Shown in pieces: positions 32,947 through 45,148 of a stretch of DNA of 64,000 nucleotides. The stretch spans positions 868,001 through 932,000 of the forward strand of contig OY756144.1 in the NCBI GenBank assembly GCA_963576785.1, in the 5' to 3' direction. The stretch comes from Chlorophyllum brunneum (lineage: Eukaryota; Basidiomycota; Agaricomycetes; Agaricales; Agaricaceae). Positions within the stretch are counted from its first letter, which is position 1. Each line of letters opens with the position of its first letter. Position numbers and translations under genes: made by a program. The notes under the pieces are model-generated. The model was given only the letters and a program-made list of their open reading frames with translations. It was not told the DNA's origin and did not search any database.

Positions 32947-35900
32947 TGCTGGAACCAGATGATCAAAGGGTGCACGAGATGGGAAAGTTCGAGAATCCGA
33001 TTGGGCGGTATGTTGGCGGGAGCTACTGTCAATAACTGCAAGTGGAAATTGGATCAGAAATTCCCTCACACGGTAGAAAGAGTCAGAAAATTACAGACCA
33101 GGACTCGACAAGGGTGTAGGCGAAGCTGAAGAACTGCCTAAAGAAAGAAATAAGCAAGAATCATAACAAGAACGATGGCGAAGAGAAGGAAAGATAAAAG
33201 GCGCTGCCTCAGGGAAGGTCAGGGGAAACCCACAACCCCGAGAGCCGTACACACGACGCCTTTTTCTTGAGGACTGGTTGTAAAGTGGAAACGCACGTGG
33301 ATGACCCTGGCACGTGAGACCTACCTGGTTTTTCGCGATGGCGGAGTTGACCAGCTTTAAGACCAAAGCGTGACTGGGTCGGAGTTGAAGCCCCCGAAGC
33401 AAAACAATTCCTGGATGGCTCAACCATTTCTATTCTGGTGTCTGTTGAAATGAGCGGCTCGGGGAGGGTTCGGAGAGATACTTACACTTACACCTGAGAT
33501 GACCAAAGTCGCGGGTTGACAAACTTGGGCCTATTTTTGCCTGTGAATGGAATAAATGTGTATGTCCAACGCTCTTTTTAATCGAATGAGGGGTGAGGCC
33601 GAGAGAAGTTTGCGGATTAAGTACCAGAACCGCAGTGAGGTATGACGTCAGACCTCAAAAGGTGTTTCCCGAATAGTATGATTTTCGTTGGAGGTGATAA
33701 CCGCCAGCACAGTCCAATCACAATCCAATTGGAGCCAAGCTGGAAAGAAGCGGTAAGTTGTACCCAGCAATAGCCCTCCTACGTCAAGCAGGTTCAGAAG
33801 CAAAAATGGGGTCATTACCTTTGAATGCCGGAATCTGGTGCGGGGCCCAGAAGAATGGCGGCCCGCCCGATCTTGACCAGGTTCGTTTCGAAGAGCAACC
33901 ACCATGTCACACTATGTGATCTCAGTGCGCTATCATCAGTCGGTAATGAATGTGCTCGTAGACCCAGTGAAAAGAAATATGAGGCTGCCACCTTCTGCAC
34001 TCACTTCATGCGAAGCTGGGGATCAATTGCCGAGGGAAGGTACTGATTTGTGCAGACAGGTTGATCGAGATCATATCCAATCCCAAAGAATTTACCCCCC
34101 GAGGCTGAACACAACAATAGAAGACGTGCTGAGCCGGACGCGTCAAGTCACCAATGAATATTCCCTACCACGAACGACCAGCGGGGAGAATGGGGTTTAC
34201 GGCAGAACAATGATGAGCCAAGCGCAAACTCGGGATCATGAAGTTCATCCAGAGACAGACCTACCTCACCCTGGCCAGGCGAGAAAGGCCATGTTGGAAG
34301 AACAAAGTAGCCATAGCCCTTCAAGACGGCCAGATTCCAAGCGAGAGAAGCGACGCTCAGTAAGTTTAGCGCAGACAGCGAATCTGTAGGTCCTCTTCTG
34401 CCCGTGGCAACGATAGACCATGATGCCTCGTGTCCTGTGGTTACGCTGGGAAAAAACGATGAAAAAGGAATCGCAGACAAAAGAAGAAGGAATAAGGTTA
34501 AGGTGAAGTTTCTGGCAGAGATGAATAGACCAGCTTTCCCGAGGGTATTTACAACAAGGTTTAGAAAGTGAAAGGGCGGGTCAAAGTCTCTCATAGGGCG
34601 CGAAATGGCAAGCAACCGAGCTGACAACTAAAAACTCGTAGACCCGACGGTCGAGGCCCTCCTGACGTCATATGCACCACTCACTACTGGTCAACTTCCC
34701 AGGATGTGCTCGCAGGTATTCTACAGCTTTCCTATCCACTGAACTTCGTGGACGAACACAGAGATCGATCCGTCCTTCACTGGCATTACAACTGTCGGGC
34801 AAACGTCATGACCCCATCAAACCCTCCACCTCTAACGAAGTAGCCTCCCCAGCGCCGCGCCCCCTGATGGAGGCACCAAAATATTTCGGGGGTTTATTGC
34901 ACGTAGTACATACCAATTCCCGCTCCACTGCTCTGCCTCTGACCACATGATGATTTCACACAAACTATTTCGCTTAACCAGACTGAATGGGGGCGCAATC
35001 CGCAATCAAAAGGTCCCTCGATTATGCCACAACACAACAATGGTTAAACCATTTTTGGGACTGAAGCCCGAGATAACATATTGACCTCCACCCACGGGCC
35101 ACAGATCATCTCTAACCTGAACTTGATCGTTGCGCCGCCGGGGTCGGGGATGTGTCAATCTACTTTATGGATCGACCGACCATCCAAACTCTAGACAATG
35201 AATCGTCTCGTTCTCGAAACTCACGGAACTCTTTTGTCACGGCGCTTACGCATTATTTCAATAATTTACGAGGGTGGCCTACCGGAAACACGTCAGGAAT
35301 GACGAATGATGGTTTGTTGAAGCGTTTCATTCGACATAGGGAAAGCGCATGCCTAACAAGCCATCACGAGGATCGCGCACGATCTTGATGCTGGACACCC
35401 TTAGTTAAATTGTATAGCTAACAGGGGTTCGAACCGTCGTTTTGGTCTTTCCTGAGCGCGCCGCGGACTCCACGCCACAGAACTCTAAATTGGCGAGAAA
35501 GAGAAAACAATTGTCATGTCGCTCATTATTGAGTATCCTTTACACTTAAAAATGACTGACGATTATGTGCAAACAACTGACGAATGGATCCACAACAGGA
35601 TGTGTAGACTCAAGTACTCAAGGCAGCTGGCTAATGGGCTTATGGGGATCGGAACCAGCCAGCAGTTTTTAGGGTTACCAAAGACAAAACGTCGTTCTGT
35701 GTTGTCCGATGTTTCACTCTCCCTCGCAATGGATTCTTATCTCGGTCCTGCCATTACATCAAGATCAGTCGTGTACGCGATGGAGATGTGTAAAACCGTG
35801 AAGCCCGTTCAAGTGACACAAACCAGCTACGTTAGTCCGGAACCCGACCGGAAATAGGATGAATAGGGCCAACGGGTGCTCTAAGAAGACATACCACTAA

Positions 35901-36650
35901 GTTTGGTTTGTGCTTCTGATCTGCATCTTACTAACAGTGTCTTGGTCAGCACAGAAACCGTTGACAAAACCACAACCACAGCAATCCTGAACATTGAATA
36001 AAGAAGCCGAGGGTCTTGAAGGGTTGTGCTGACATCATGGTATTCTTGTTCCGATAAGAATATCTAGAGAAAGATGGAGATCTTGGTGGTTCGCACGTTA
36101 ACAAGAATGCTCTTGACTCTATCATTTATGACGTCAGATGACAAGACCAGGATGACAAAACTCTCAGGGGCAATTGGCTGTGTACAACACATAAAATGTA
36201 TCGTCAAACGAGGGGACAATAATGGCAAAAATGTGATCTAGTTTGCTTGTACATTTTCGGTATAGGGAGGAGGGCAAAGTAGCTGAGATCAGCCGAATCG
36301 TGGTAACTCCGCAAGACCTGCCAAGATTGAATTTGCTCATCCCCAAGTATGATGTAACACGATCCCGAATCTGATGTCTGCAACCAGACTTCGATGTTAT
36401 TTCCTACTCTGGCTTGAAGTTTATGCGGTTGACACCAGCAGATTTGAGGGGACATCTCACGTATCAAGCAATGGGGTTAACTGAACTTGGATTCATCTGA
36501 TCTAACGCACTAAGTAATAGAGTAATCAAGACCTGCAGCAACTTTGAACAAAATGGATCGTAAGTTGAAACAGTGCCTGTGATAACTCACTTTGAGGTAT
36601 TTGGAGATTACCAACAAAGGATATTGCAAGGACAGTTGAAAAGGAACGAT
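32947..36650. other. region upstream of the YTH gene, mostly non-coding
   Basis: Holds the YTH promoter and a possible upstream YTH exon (33325-33427). Beyond it, about 3 kb has only doubtful frames: 33904-34389 on + (161 residues, ATG with good context, no domain), overlapped on - by 34148-34627 which starts at TTG; and 35516-35857 on + (113 residues, no domain). I do not call any of these. Confidence 0.35.
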
Positions 36651-37417
36651 TCACTTAGCGAGAGACCTGACACCATTCCCAAAATCGGATAAACCGCCTT
36701 TTGAGCTCTCATACTCCTTGAGTGCCCGCTGATACTGGTCTGTGGTACGATTCGTAGGAGGAATAAGGTAGCTAACTATGTATATGACTCACCCATTGAG
36801 GACTCTGAGCACGCTTTTTCGGTAGGAGGACCATCTGGGGTCGTCGAAGCACCTGAACCGGGATCAGAGGTCCTTGGGGGAGAAGGATTTATAGCTGAAG
36901 TAGGGTCCTCATCTTCAGGAGGCGGCTGCCTACGCTTTCTTCTATTTTTCTGAGCCACTGTAAGGACAATAGGAAACCAAGGAATTTCTATACGCACAAA
37001 ACGATCTTCAAAATTTATCCTCCTATAGCGGGGCAACGGGGTGAGCAAAAATGTTACTTGAGGAGATCAAGCAGAGTATGATTGGAACGAAAGTACAACC
37101 TCTCCAGGTCCAATTTGGCCTTCTCCTTATCCTGTTCTTCCTGGACGTAGCATTAACATATCAAAGCTTAACGGGGCGGACAACAGACAACCAACCATTT
37201 TACTTTGTTTGAATCTTTCCAGGAATGTTCCATCATTTGAAAAGATATTAACGGACTTGGCCTTGGGGTTTGAAGTAGCTGAACTTCCTGGCAATGAAGC
37301 CGAAGAGGAATTAGGAGTTGGAGGGTCGGGTGATTTAGGGGTAGGAGTCGGAGCGGGGAACGAAGAAAAGCTGGAGCTTTTCGGCTGGTTACCAGTAAAT
37401 TCCTGGGATTGTGACAT
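36651..37417 (-). CDS. small TRIR/C19orf43-like protein
   Basis: Five exons (37417-37196, 37140-37100, 37022-36994, 36957-36793, 36739-36651) sum to 546 nt, 181 residues, each junction in frame. The N-terminus is Ser/Pro-rich. A conserved-looking block SVNIFSNDGTFLERFKQSKM (about 55-74) is followed by a charged helix EEQDKEKAKLDLERRINFED and a basic run NRRKRRQPPP. The extreme C-terminus reads MDQYQRALKEYESSKGGLSD and ends SLAK. This order (N-D-G-S/T-F-L-x-x-F-K block, basic middle, short Lys-rich end with a terminal L-V/A-K) matches what I remember of metazoan TRIR, described as a telomerase-RNA-interacting RNase. The match is by eye; the role in fungi is unknown. The gene is easily missed because two exons are only 29 and 41 nt long. 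Confidence 0.7.
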
Positions 37418-38616
37418 GGTCGTGAATGAGCCTCGAAGCTTGAGGCTTGAACGGCAATGATCAATAATCAAAAATGGACCCAGGGAATACTGAAGAAATA
37501 TCGAGAACGTTCTGTGTAGTGGCTGTGCAATCCATTGTTTGGCATTGCGGTTCCCAATAAATGAGCCGTAGAATTTCGAGCATCATATAGTTACGCCGCA
37601 AAAAGTCACTTCGAGACCATCAGGGTGTTCGAAAGACTCCGATTACGTGGGGATCATCACCATGAAAACCGTAGCTAAGTTGAACGGGAAACGAATCAGG
37701 GACCTTTCGGAATATCTTGGTTGTGGCGCAAAGGCTCAGTCACCCAATGAGTTGAACGGATGCGTTCAACTCAGAGGGCGAGATTCACTAAGACCGAGTT
37801 ACTGTCCCTTTCCACGATTGAGAAATACGCGTGATCGTGCACCGCGCTCTTGGTGCTCAAGGAATAGTACCCACCTGGTCGGTGATCTATGCCGACCACT
37901 GTCAAAGCCGCACGAAACCTGGAGCCTGGAACTTTACGCCGCGACGAGGGACCATACAAAACCAGTTGTACCGTGATACCAAATCCCGTCCCTTCCGGGT
38001 AGGTCGCAAGAAAGGAGCACTGAGAACCTGAGGAAATAATCCGACGGGGACCGTGACATGGAAGGCTAATCTCCGATGTTTTGTCCTTGAGAACTGAGAC
38101 TGCTAAGGTCGACTCGGGGCGATGAAACCAGCATTAGGTGCTCAGGTCCGGATTGAAGTAGGGGAGACTTGGGACACCGTCTAAACGATAGCTCCCAGTA
38201 TTATCTCAAGCAGTGAGAACCACAGAGAGGGGAATGTAAAAAGCGCGCCCGCATCTGACATATCAGCGGGCGCCTGGAGCAACTGTGGGATGCCTCCACA
38301 AAACCCGATGTTAGTGACCGTAACACAACAGTGCAAGGTAAAGTAGTTTAGCCTTCATTTGCGGGATGTTCAGGAATAGAACAAGGGGCACGTCATATTG
38401 CACGTCACAGGCTCCGAAAAAAAAGGCGTAGCACGAGAAGATACCAGATCGCGCTGCTGTATTAACAGACAGAGGTGTCTCGAGATATGGAGAGGTGAGG
38501 ATACGTGTGTAACTCCAATGCGATCGATTCTGCTCGCTGTGGCGGTAACGGAGCCAATCAGAAGCAAATAGTGTCACACAGAGTCACAACAGTCCCCCGC
38601 TACATTATCCACCACG
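37418..38616. other. divergent intergenic region TRIR-like / TAF6
   Basis: About 1.2 kb between two divergent start codons, so it carries both promoters. Open frames here (for example 37647-37976) have no domain. It contains the strong inverted repeat listed at 38245-38273. Confidence 0.4.
38245..38273. repeat. GC-rich inverted repeat (hairpin)
   Basis: GCGCCCG at 38245-38251 pairs with CGGGCGC at 38267-38273, and CTGA at 38255-38258 pairs with TCAG at 38263-38266. This gives an 11-bp stem with a 3-nt bulge (CAT) and a 4-nt loop. It lies about 340 bp before the TAF6 start codon. It could be a binding site for a dimeric regulator or chance. Confidence 0.6.
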
Positions 38617-40296
38617 ATGAGCAAACCCAAAAACCGGTCCTCACAGAACGTTCAGTCTGGAATCTACAAGTCAGAGGCAATCAAGGTATATGCTAGTAAA
38701 AGTCTGCGGCGGTGTGCTGAACTTGGACCGCAGGACGCTGCAGAATCAGTGGGAATTGGTATTTCTGATACAGTCGCGTCTGCGCTAGCCAGCGATGTCG
38801 AATATCGCATACACCAAGTAATAGAGGTGATTGACTTGCCAAGCGCCGTATATATGCATCTTAAACCGAACCGTCAAGGAAGCATCGCGTTTCATGCGCC
38901 ATGGCCGAAGAACAACACTCACAACAGCCGATATTGACCTCGCCCTCCGGACTTTGAACATTGAACCTCTCTACGGCCACCTCCCTTTTGCTCAGCCATC
39001 CTATCGTAAAGCTCTCCCATTTCCGCAGATAAATCAGCCAGGCGCATCTCAGACCAGTGTTGGACCAGTATATTTTGTCGAAGATGAGGAGATTGATTTC
39101 GAACGCGTAATGAGGGAGGAAAAGGTCATGCTACCAAAAGGTGTCAGCTGGACAGCGCATTGGCTAGCCGTGGAAGGTGTCCAGCCTCTGATTCCTGAGA
39201 ACCCGCCTGCCGTACCACGCGAAGAACAAACCACCGCAGCTGGAGAAATCAAAGTTAATGGTGCTATAACTTCTATACCTGCTGCAACAGGTGCTGCCGG
39301 CCTTCTTCCGGGTGGCGGTCTGAAATCTGGCACCCTGCCAAATGCCAGTAGTGCACAGTCCGCGAATCTGGTCAAACAAGTCCTTTCACGCGAGCTCCAG
39401 CTCTATTATGCCCGTCTCACCTCGTCACTGCTACCCCCTCTTAATACACAAGATTATGCAACGAAGAAAACGGCTGCCCTCGCCAGCCTGCGGCATGATG
39501 CAGGACTTCAGGCCCTGCTACCATATCTCGTGCGGTGGGTTGGAGAGGGTGTTGTTGGCGTGTTAAAAACGGGCGAGCAGGCTGATGGTGAAGGGAAAGT
39601 CTTGGAGGTGCTCATGGACGTTGTCAGTGCTCTGCTTGAAAACAATACCCTGTTCGTCGAACCATACGTGAGTCGAAGTCGTCGTCTGCTATACACACCC
39701 TACTAACAAGCGCCAGCTTCACCAACTCCTCCCTCCTATCCTTTCGACACTTCTTCATTCCTCACTTCCCCCTTCCCTTTCAACACACCTTCGAGTCTGT
39801 GCATCACAAACCCTTGCTCGAGTCCTCACTCAGCATAGTACCACCTATCCTTCTCTATCACCCCGCATCATGAAAACCTTGTTACTGGCGCTGATCAGTC
39901 CAGGCAAGAGTCGAGGAACAAGGGAAGGCGCCGTGAGGGGATTAATGGGGGTCGGCAAAGAAGCTGTAAGAAAAGGTTTGGTTGACGCCGGTGGTGCACG
40001 GTTGGTAGCAAGCGAATGTGGGGGTGAGAGCTTAGAAGAACTGGCGTTGTTAAAAGCTGTTATGGTAAATATCCAAATCCTATGTGATTTAATACATGAC
40101 CTAATCCCCGTTTCAGGATGCCTTGCGAGTGCTACAACCCACAACAGACATGTCGGACTCACTCGATCTGGGTAGAGAAGAGGATGCTGTAATTGCGCAA
40201 AGACTGCAAGAAGCCATAGGTGATAAGCTGGCTGAACGCGTTGCTGTAGATCGGATATGGGCAAGAGAGGTCCTTGGTATATCCGAAGCATCGTAG
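38617..40296 (+). CDS. TAF6: TFIID/SAGA subunit TAF6
   Basis: TBP-associated factor 6, a histone-fold subunit that pairs with TAF9 in the general transcription factor TFIID (and SAGA). Exons 38617-38685, 38734-38826, 38879-39667, 39717-40064 and 40117-40296 give 492 residues. The first intron is 48 nt and in frame, so it is easily misread as coding. Histone fold, residues about 15-85: GIYKSEAIKDAAESVGIGIS, ASALASDVEYRIHQVIE, EASRFMRHGRRTTLTTADID and LALRTLNIEPLYGH. The linker has PVYFVEDEEIDFERVM and LPKGVSWTAHWLAVEGVQP, both typical of TAF6. The C-terminal HEAT-repeat domain (about 220-480) includes LSRELQLYYARLTSSLL, ALASLRHDAGLQALLPYLVR and GAVRGLMGVGKEAVRKGLVD. All expected parts are present and the gene looks intact. 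It stands apart from TFIID partners. Confidence 0.95.
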
Positions 40297-40624
40297 TTAT
40301 GATTATACTAGATTCTAGCAATTTCGTCACCTCTTCGGCTGTATTTTTCCCCCGAAATCCTTTCTTTCTTGTCCTCCCAAGTCCATTACATTTATCCTAT
40401 TCACATACTCTAAAAAACATGCCCTGCGGCCTTCCACAAAGAGCACGCAGCCCCAAGTGTGATTACATTGCAACCCAAAATTAGTTCTATCTGAAAGCCC
40501 AAGTGACACGAGGAGGAATGGCGGGACGTCGTCCAACTGTGTTCGAGCTACGCAAATGACTAGAAACCATATTTCCGAGTCCGCGTTGCTGATCGTGATC
40601 ATAGGTGTCATAACCTACAAAGAG
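40297..40624. other. convergent spacer TAF6 / DUF6533
   Basis: About 330 bp between two stop codons; 3' UTRs only, nothing else seen. Confidence 0.4.
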
Positions 40625-42528
40625 TCACGCCTCATGTTTGGAGTCTGGATAACCTCGTCGTGTGCTTTGATCTGAATGTAATTGCAGTGTCGTGATTTGG
40701 TTTGCAACCGTGCTTTCCGTGAACTTGACCTTGGCCATGCGGAGGTTCAGGATGAGGCGGGCGCCCTGTTTCTGGTTAAAATTATAAATTTTAAGGATAT
40801 GATAGAGACTTACACAAGTGCAATAAACGAGAGAAAGCCATCTAGATTCGTAGGATCCTGTAAGTCTATGACGCTGCGGATATTTTTTAACCAACGCACA
40901 GTGTCCAGGTTGTCGTTGTTTGGATTACGAGCAGCGAATCCAAGAGTGCGAACAAGCTGAGAACTAGACAAAGCGGATGACCCATGTGATGAGTCGATAG
41001 CTGGAAGCATAAGGGCAAGGGTATCCTTACGGAACATCCTATAAACGCGGTTAGACAATAGTAAATTAATCATGGATGGAAATGTGCTTACGGGATAAAA
41101 TATAGCGTCCCATCTCGATAGAAAACATAGAGGATTGGCCTCCAATATCTCATTCGCTTTAGGCCAGAAAGAAAACTGCCTTCCACTTGCATCAGGGAAC
41201 GGTATAGCTTTCCCAGCGTCAATACTACTTCCACAGCTGCAGAAAAAAAAGGACTGAGGTTAAGCTGTATGGGTTTAGAGCAGGACAAGACGCACTATTA
41301 CTGAATAACTTTGATGCCCTGTAGGTGTATTGTGAGTAAACTCGATGGTGAAGAAGATAAAGCCGAACCATAGGGTTGTTAATGAATATTGATTAAGCTT
41401 GTAGATACCCTGAGGAAATGCGATGACGCATCCAGGGAACGGAATAACGAGAGTGCCATAAATTTGTGTTGAAATGGAAACAAGGAAAAATTGGAATCCT
41501 GCGCTCTGCGGATATCATAAGTGATCTATGAAGGGGAGGCCTGGTGAATCGAACGTACAGCTAGTTCGACTTTGAGAGAGCGGGTTAATAGAAGCCTACA
41601 TTGCGATATTCAAGGGAATGCTTACCGGCCATGGCAACCCCTAGTAGAGTAGTAACTAGAGAGGAATCGTGAGGATTAAAAACGACCGGCCCGATGGCGA
41701 TTTACCTCTGGAGTTGTTGTTGCCGTAGAGGGCTCGTAGCCTCATAACCAAAACCGTCTTGATGACGCAGGTATATGCGATATGCCGCGAACTAATGCAG
41801 AAAACCTGTAAGGCGCTAGAATGACTCTCGCCACTGACATTGACTCACAATCCAGTTATCCAAGTCGCGGCCTGACATCTAGTGATTTCGATATGAGTGG
41901 TATTTTGTCGGGACTAAAATCCAAGGCGTACAACTGCCAGAGACGTTAGCATCACGGTAATGATACTCAATGTGGGTCTCTCCCGTACATACCGTTGTCG
42001 GTACAAATGTTGTCTGTGTTACTATTAATCCCTAAGTGTCATCGTCTATCTTCGAAATGTCGCTTGTTCCTACTCACTGTAAAGGAAAAGGCTGACAAAT
42101 ATTAGTACAGCAGATTTACGCCAGGGCTAGGTGGCATACATAAAGTCGACAGCAGCAAGCAGTCGGATTAAGGTGTAGATAACTTTGATCATTGTCCAGG
42201 GACCACTACACATCTCTTGGATCAGGTTATTTGTGGTTCGCGATGAGAAGTTCCACCCACCTATAAATATGTTTAAGCTACCACATTCAAATTTTACCCA
42301 GGTAAGTTTGAAGCTAAGAAAAAGAAAAACGACGAGCATGCGTACTTCTTTATGATAAAGTAAAGCGGCATCGTATACCACAACCGTTATCGCAGCAACT
42401 GTTGTATATTTTGAGTCACCGAGTCTGATCGACGAGAACTAAAATCACACACCATAGCAATATGACGATGACTTCTTGACCTCGAAGATCGGGTAAATGA
42501 GTTGAGGATCCAGCTGCGTGCTCGCCAT
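40625..42528 (-). CDS. DUF6533 multi-pass membrane protein
   Basis: Member of an Agaricomycete family of seven-helix membrane proteins starting with DUF6533; function unknown. The ATG at 42528 opens MASTQLDPQLIYPIFE, spliced over a 43-nt intron to FSSIRLGDSKYTTVAAITVV and VYDAALLYHKE, which is the family's first helix. The next exon gives MCSGPWTMIKVIYTLIRLLA, the signature W-x-x-x-K-V-x-Y/F-x-x-x-R helix. Later exons read AYTCVIKTVLVMRLRALYGN, VSISTQIYGTLVIPFPGCVI, VVLTLGKLYRSLMQVEGSFL and PILYVFYRDGTLYFIP. The tail DGFLSFIAL joins KQGARLILNLRMAKVKFTES and stops at 40625. R-D-G-T-L-Y-F and R-L-I-L-N-L-R are typical family blocks. About ten introns; some exons may be as short as 14 nt, so the middle (41800-42130) is uncertain. 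Confidence 0.8.
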
Positions 42529-43715
42529 GGGTTGAAGTCAAGAAAGGCTGCGAGCGCAAGATCAAACTTCAAAACCTGAAGGTTGCATTTAAGCGAGGTT
42601 TCCTCGAGGCGTTACGAACTGCGAGCTACTGCCAATGGCTGCGATGGTTACCATCCGGGTTGTCGTTTTCGTGGGTGTCTGTGATTATAACGTAACGGCT
42701 GGATTCTCACTCGTGCGGGGTGTGTTCCCATGCACGATCAACCCTTAGTAAAAGTCTGGCACAATAGTTCTGCCCGTCATAACCGGACCAATGTCAAGCC
42801 TACCCGCGCCGACGCTGTGCATTTTTAAAATATGGGGGGTTATTGCCATGAGGGACAGTCCGTCGCTGGTCAAAGAAGTACAACGAAGCCACCCACCACG
42901 CCCGTAGTTCAACGATAGTTGAACATTCGCTGACATCCATAGGTTTTAGAGGTGCCTGTAAGTGCAGGAACCAGGGCTAACACAGGCACGATATGTAAGT
43001 GAGAGCAAATGTGCGGCACCCGTTGAATCATAGCTAGCGCGTGTATGAGCCGAGGAGAACCTGGAATTACCCCGACAGGAAATGTTGGGTGTCGAATGCA
43101 TGGGATCTATGAAGAACGCAATAATTCGATGACACCCAAGACGAGTCCCCTGTACCGTAAATGCAGTATACCAGGGGTACACTTGGCATGGAATGCAGAA
43201 ATGCGTCGAGACATCGAGTTATGAAAGGACGCCAGGTTTCCCCGAAGGCGATCGATCCTGGAATTCTGGATAGGAATGGCTCCTCCAACTGTTCTCAATG
43301 AACGATACAGTGTGAAAAAATGTGAATCTAGCACCTTCCCGGTCACACCGACATGCGGAAGCGAAAGACACTGTAGAACAGGGCAGAATCTCGGTGCGAC
43401 GCCACGCTTGCCGATAATCGGAGTTTGTATTCCCAACATGCCTCGGTGGCATTTACCTCGATATCCCCAGCAGCGTAGGGAAAACGCGATACCATGATTT
43501 CCGCCGGTAAGGATCGACTAGGAAGAATGGTGTCTAATGTGTTGGAGGGAGTGAAAACCGTCCTTTACTAGCAATAGACAAGCTGTGAGGGTTGTTCGTC
43601 ACTGACTGTTTGTATCAGAAAACCACACACTTTGCACTGGGTAAAGCAAGAACCTACCGGTCGTGCCTCGCACATTTGAATACTATGTGCCAAGACGTGT
43701 GAGCGATTTGCCACA
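42529..43715. other. intergenic region
   Basis: About 1.2 kb between the DUF6533 start and the stop of the next minus-strand gene. Several overlapping minus frames occur at 42946-43452 but none has a domain or convincing splice sites. Confidence 0.35.
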
Positions 43716-45148
43716 TTAACATCCTCGCAACATATTGAGGTTAGTCCACGCGCCATTAGGGTGGTCAAACAAGCTGTCGACGTAGGGCGAGAACGGGGTA
43801 AGGATCCACTTAACCAACGGACAAGCTTCGGTGAAATAATTCAACGCATACAACGGACTTACCACAGGAGTGAGCTGTGAATACAATGTACTTCAACAAA
43901 GACAATAACATAAGTGGCGCGATGTGGCGCACCTTCTCTCGAGGCAATATGTGATCCCTAATATGATAACTGCCGGATCAGTAACCTGACTGAACCCGTC
44001 ACTTACGGATTCACCACAGCACACACGATGGTCGGATGTTGAGGGTATGGTTTTGCCACGTTGTTCCATCCCGCAATGAGGGCTACATATGCGCTGCCGC
44101 TAAAGAGTGTCTCGTCAAGGGCACCTCTGGCCCCAACCGAACTTGCAAGGTGACATCATGAGCAGGAAATTCGTTTCGCCGGCCAAACAACAGAAAGCCT
44201 ACTCAGGAGGTCCACGAGTACTTGAATATATGACATGGTCAGAACGGTTTTCACAAAACGTAGGTAGTAGCATTGCAAAATTAATAGCTTAGAGACGAGT
44301 CTAAGTAACATGGCGGGCCATTCTAAACAGCGACAAACTTATCTATGCGGTCCAGTGGTAAAGTAATGGGTTCACCAGCCAACCCAAATGGCATATAACA
44401 GAACGCTGCCCAGGATGCCTCCTGCAAGGCGGAGTACCATTAACGGCATATGTTCTGCTGTCCATTTGTTAAAAACTGACGATGAACGATCGACGGAAGA
44501 GAACAAAGATTCGCGTGTGTCTAAGAGTGAAAGGCGTAAAGTCTCATATTTATCTATAAGCGAGCCTTTTACACAAAAATGAGCTAAACTCGCAGAGAAA
44601 TACCATGACGTGTCACGTACCCGGTAATAGCCCGTGAAGGGCGTACGTGAAATTGTAAATCGTGATGATAATGACTTCGTGCACGAGGAGGAAAGGGACA
44701 AGGATGACGATAGGCCCGAAGAATATGGACCAAGCAAGGATATGGGCCAAGTAAATATGTGTGTGGACTGCCGGGACAAGTCAGACCTGGAATAAAAGAA
44801 TGATACTCCACAACGCACCGAAGTCTACAGTTGCAAAAAACACTTCCCGAATCCATTCAGATGGCTGTATGAATATTTTACTGAACCAAGGTACTGCAAA
44901 GAATCAATCAGGTTTGTGTAAATGGGGCAGCGGAAGACTCACGGATTAAACCAAGTGCGTTGCATAACCATTCCAACAGCTCGGAAAAAAACTGCTCTAA
45001 GAATGCGTGTCAGTCTTTTCAATCTCGAGGAATGTCAAAATGGGTAGACGTACTCAAAACCCGAAGCACCTCTGCAATATGCTGTGTAAGTCGTTCGACC
45101 CAGCTCCATGTCGCCGTTGTTCCGATGTAGCCTTCTGGGATGTACATT
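43716..45148 (-). CDS. multi-exon membrane protein, family not recognised
   Basis: A set of minus-strand exons joins in frame into a hydrophobic protein I cannot name. It starts at the ATG 45148 with MYIPEGYIGTTATWSWVERL, continues (intron GTACGT..TAG) as KQFFSELLEWLCNALGLI, then LPWFSKIFIQPSEWIREVFF. After a 51-nt intron come the helices HTHIYLAHILAWSIFFGPIV and ILVPFLLVHEVIIITIYNFT. A 66-nt intron leads to DKYETLRLSLLDTRESLFSS and MVLRLAGGILGSVLLYAIWV. Then FSGSAYVALIAGWNNVAKPY, APLMLLSLLKYIVFTAHSC and ILTPFSPYVDSLFDHPNGAW, with a stop at 43716. About 6-8 exons and at least four membrane segments. Codon phases agree at nearly every junction, which is unlikely by chance. The intron near 44170-44395 is long and may hide an exon. 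Confidence 0.6.

Noticed and set aside
33904..34627. Overlapping opposite frames of 161 (+) and 159 (-) residues
   Set aside because: No domain in either; the minus frame starts at TTG. Neither can be preferred.
35415..35440. GGGGTTCGAACCG, resembling a tRNA T-loop / B box on +
   Set aside because: The flanking bases do not pair as a T-stem and no acceptor or anticodon stem can be built upstream.
35516..35857. 113-residue frame on + with an ATG
   Set aside because: No domain, no splice context and no similarity to anything in the window.
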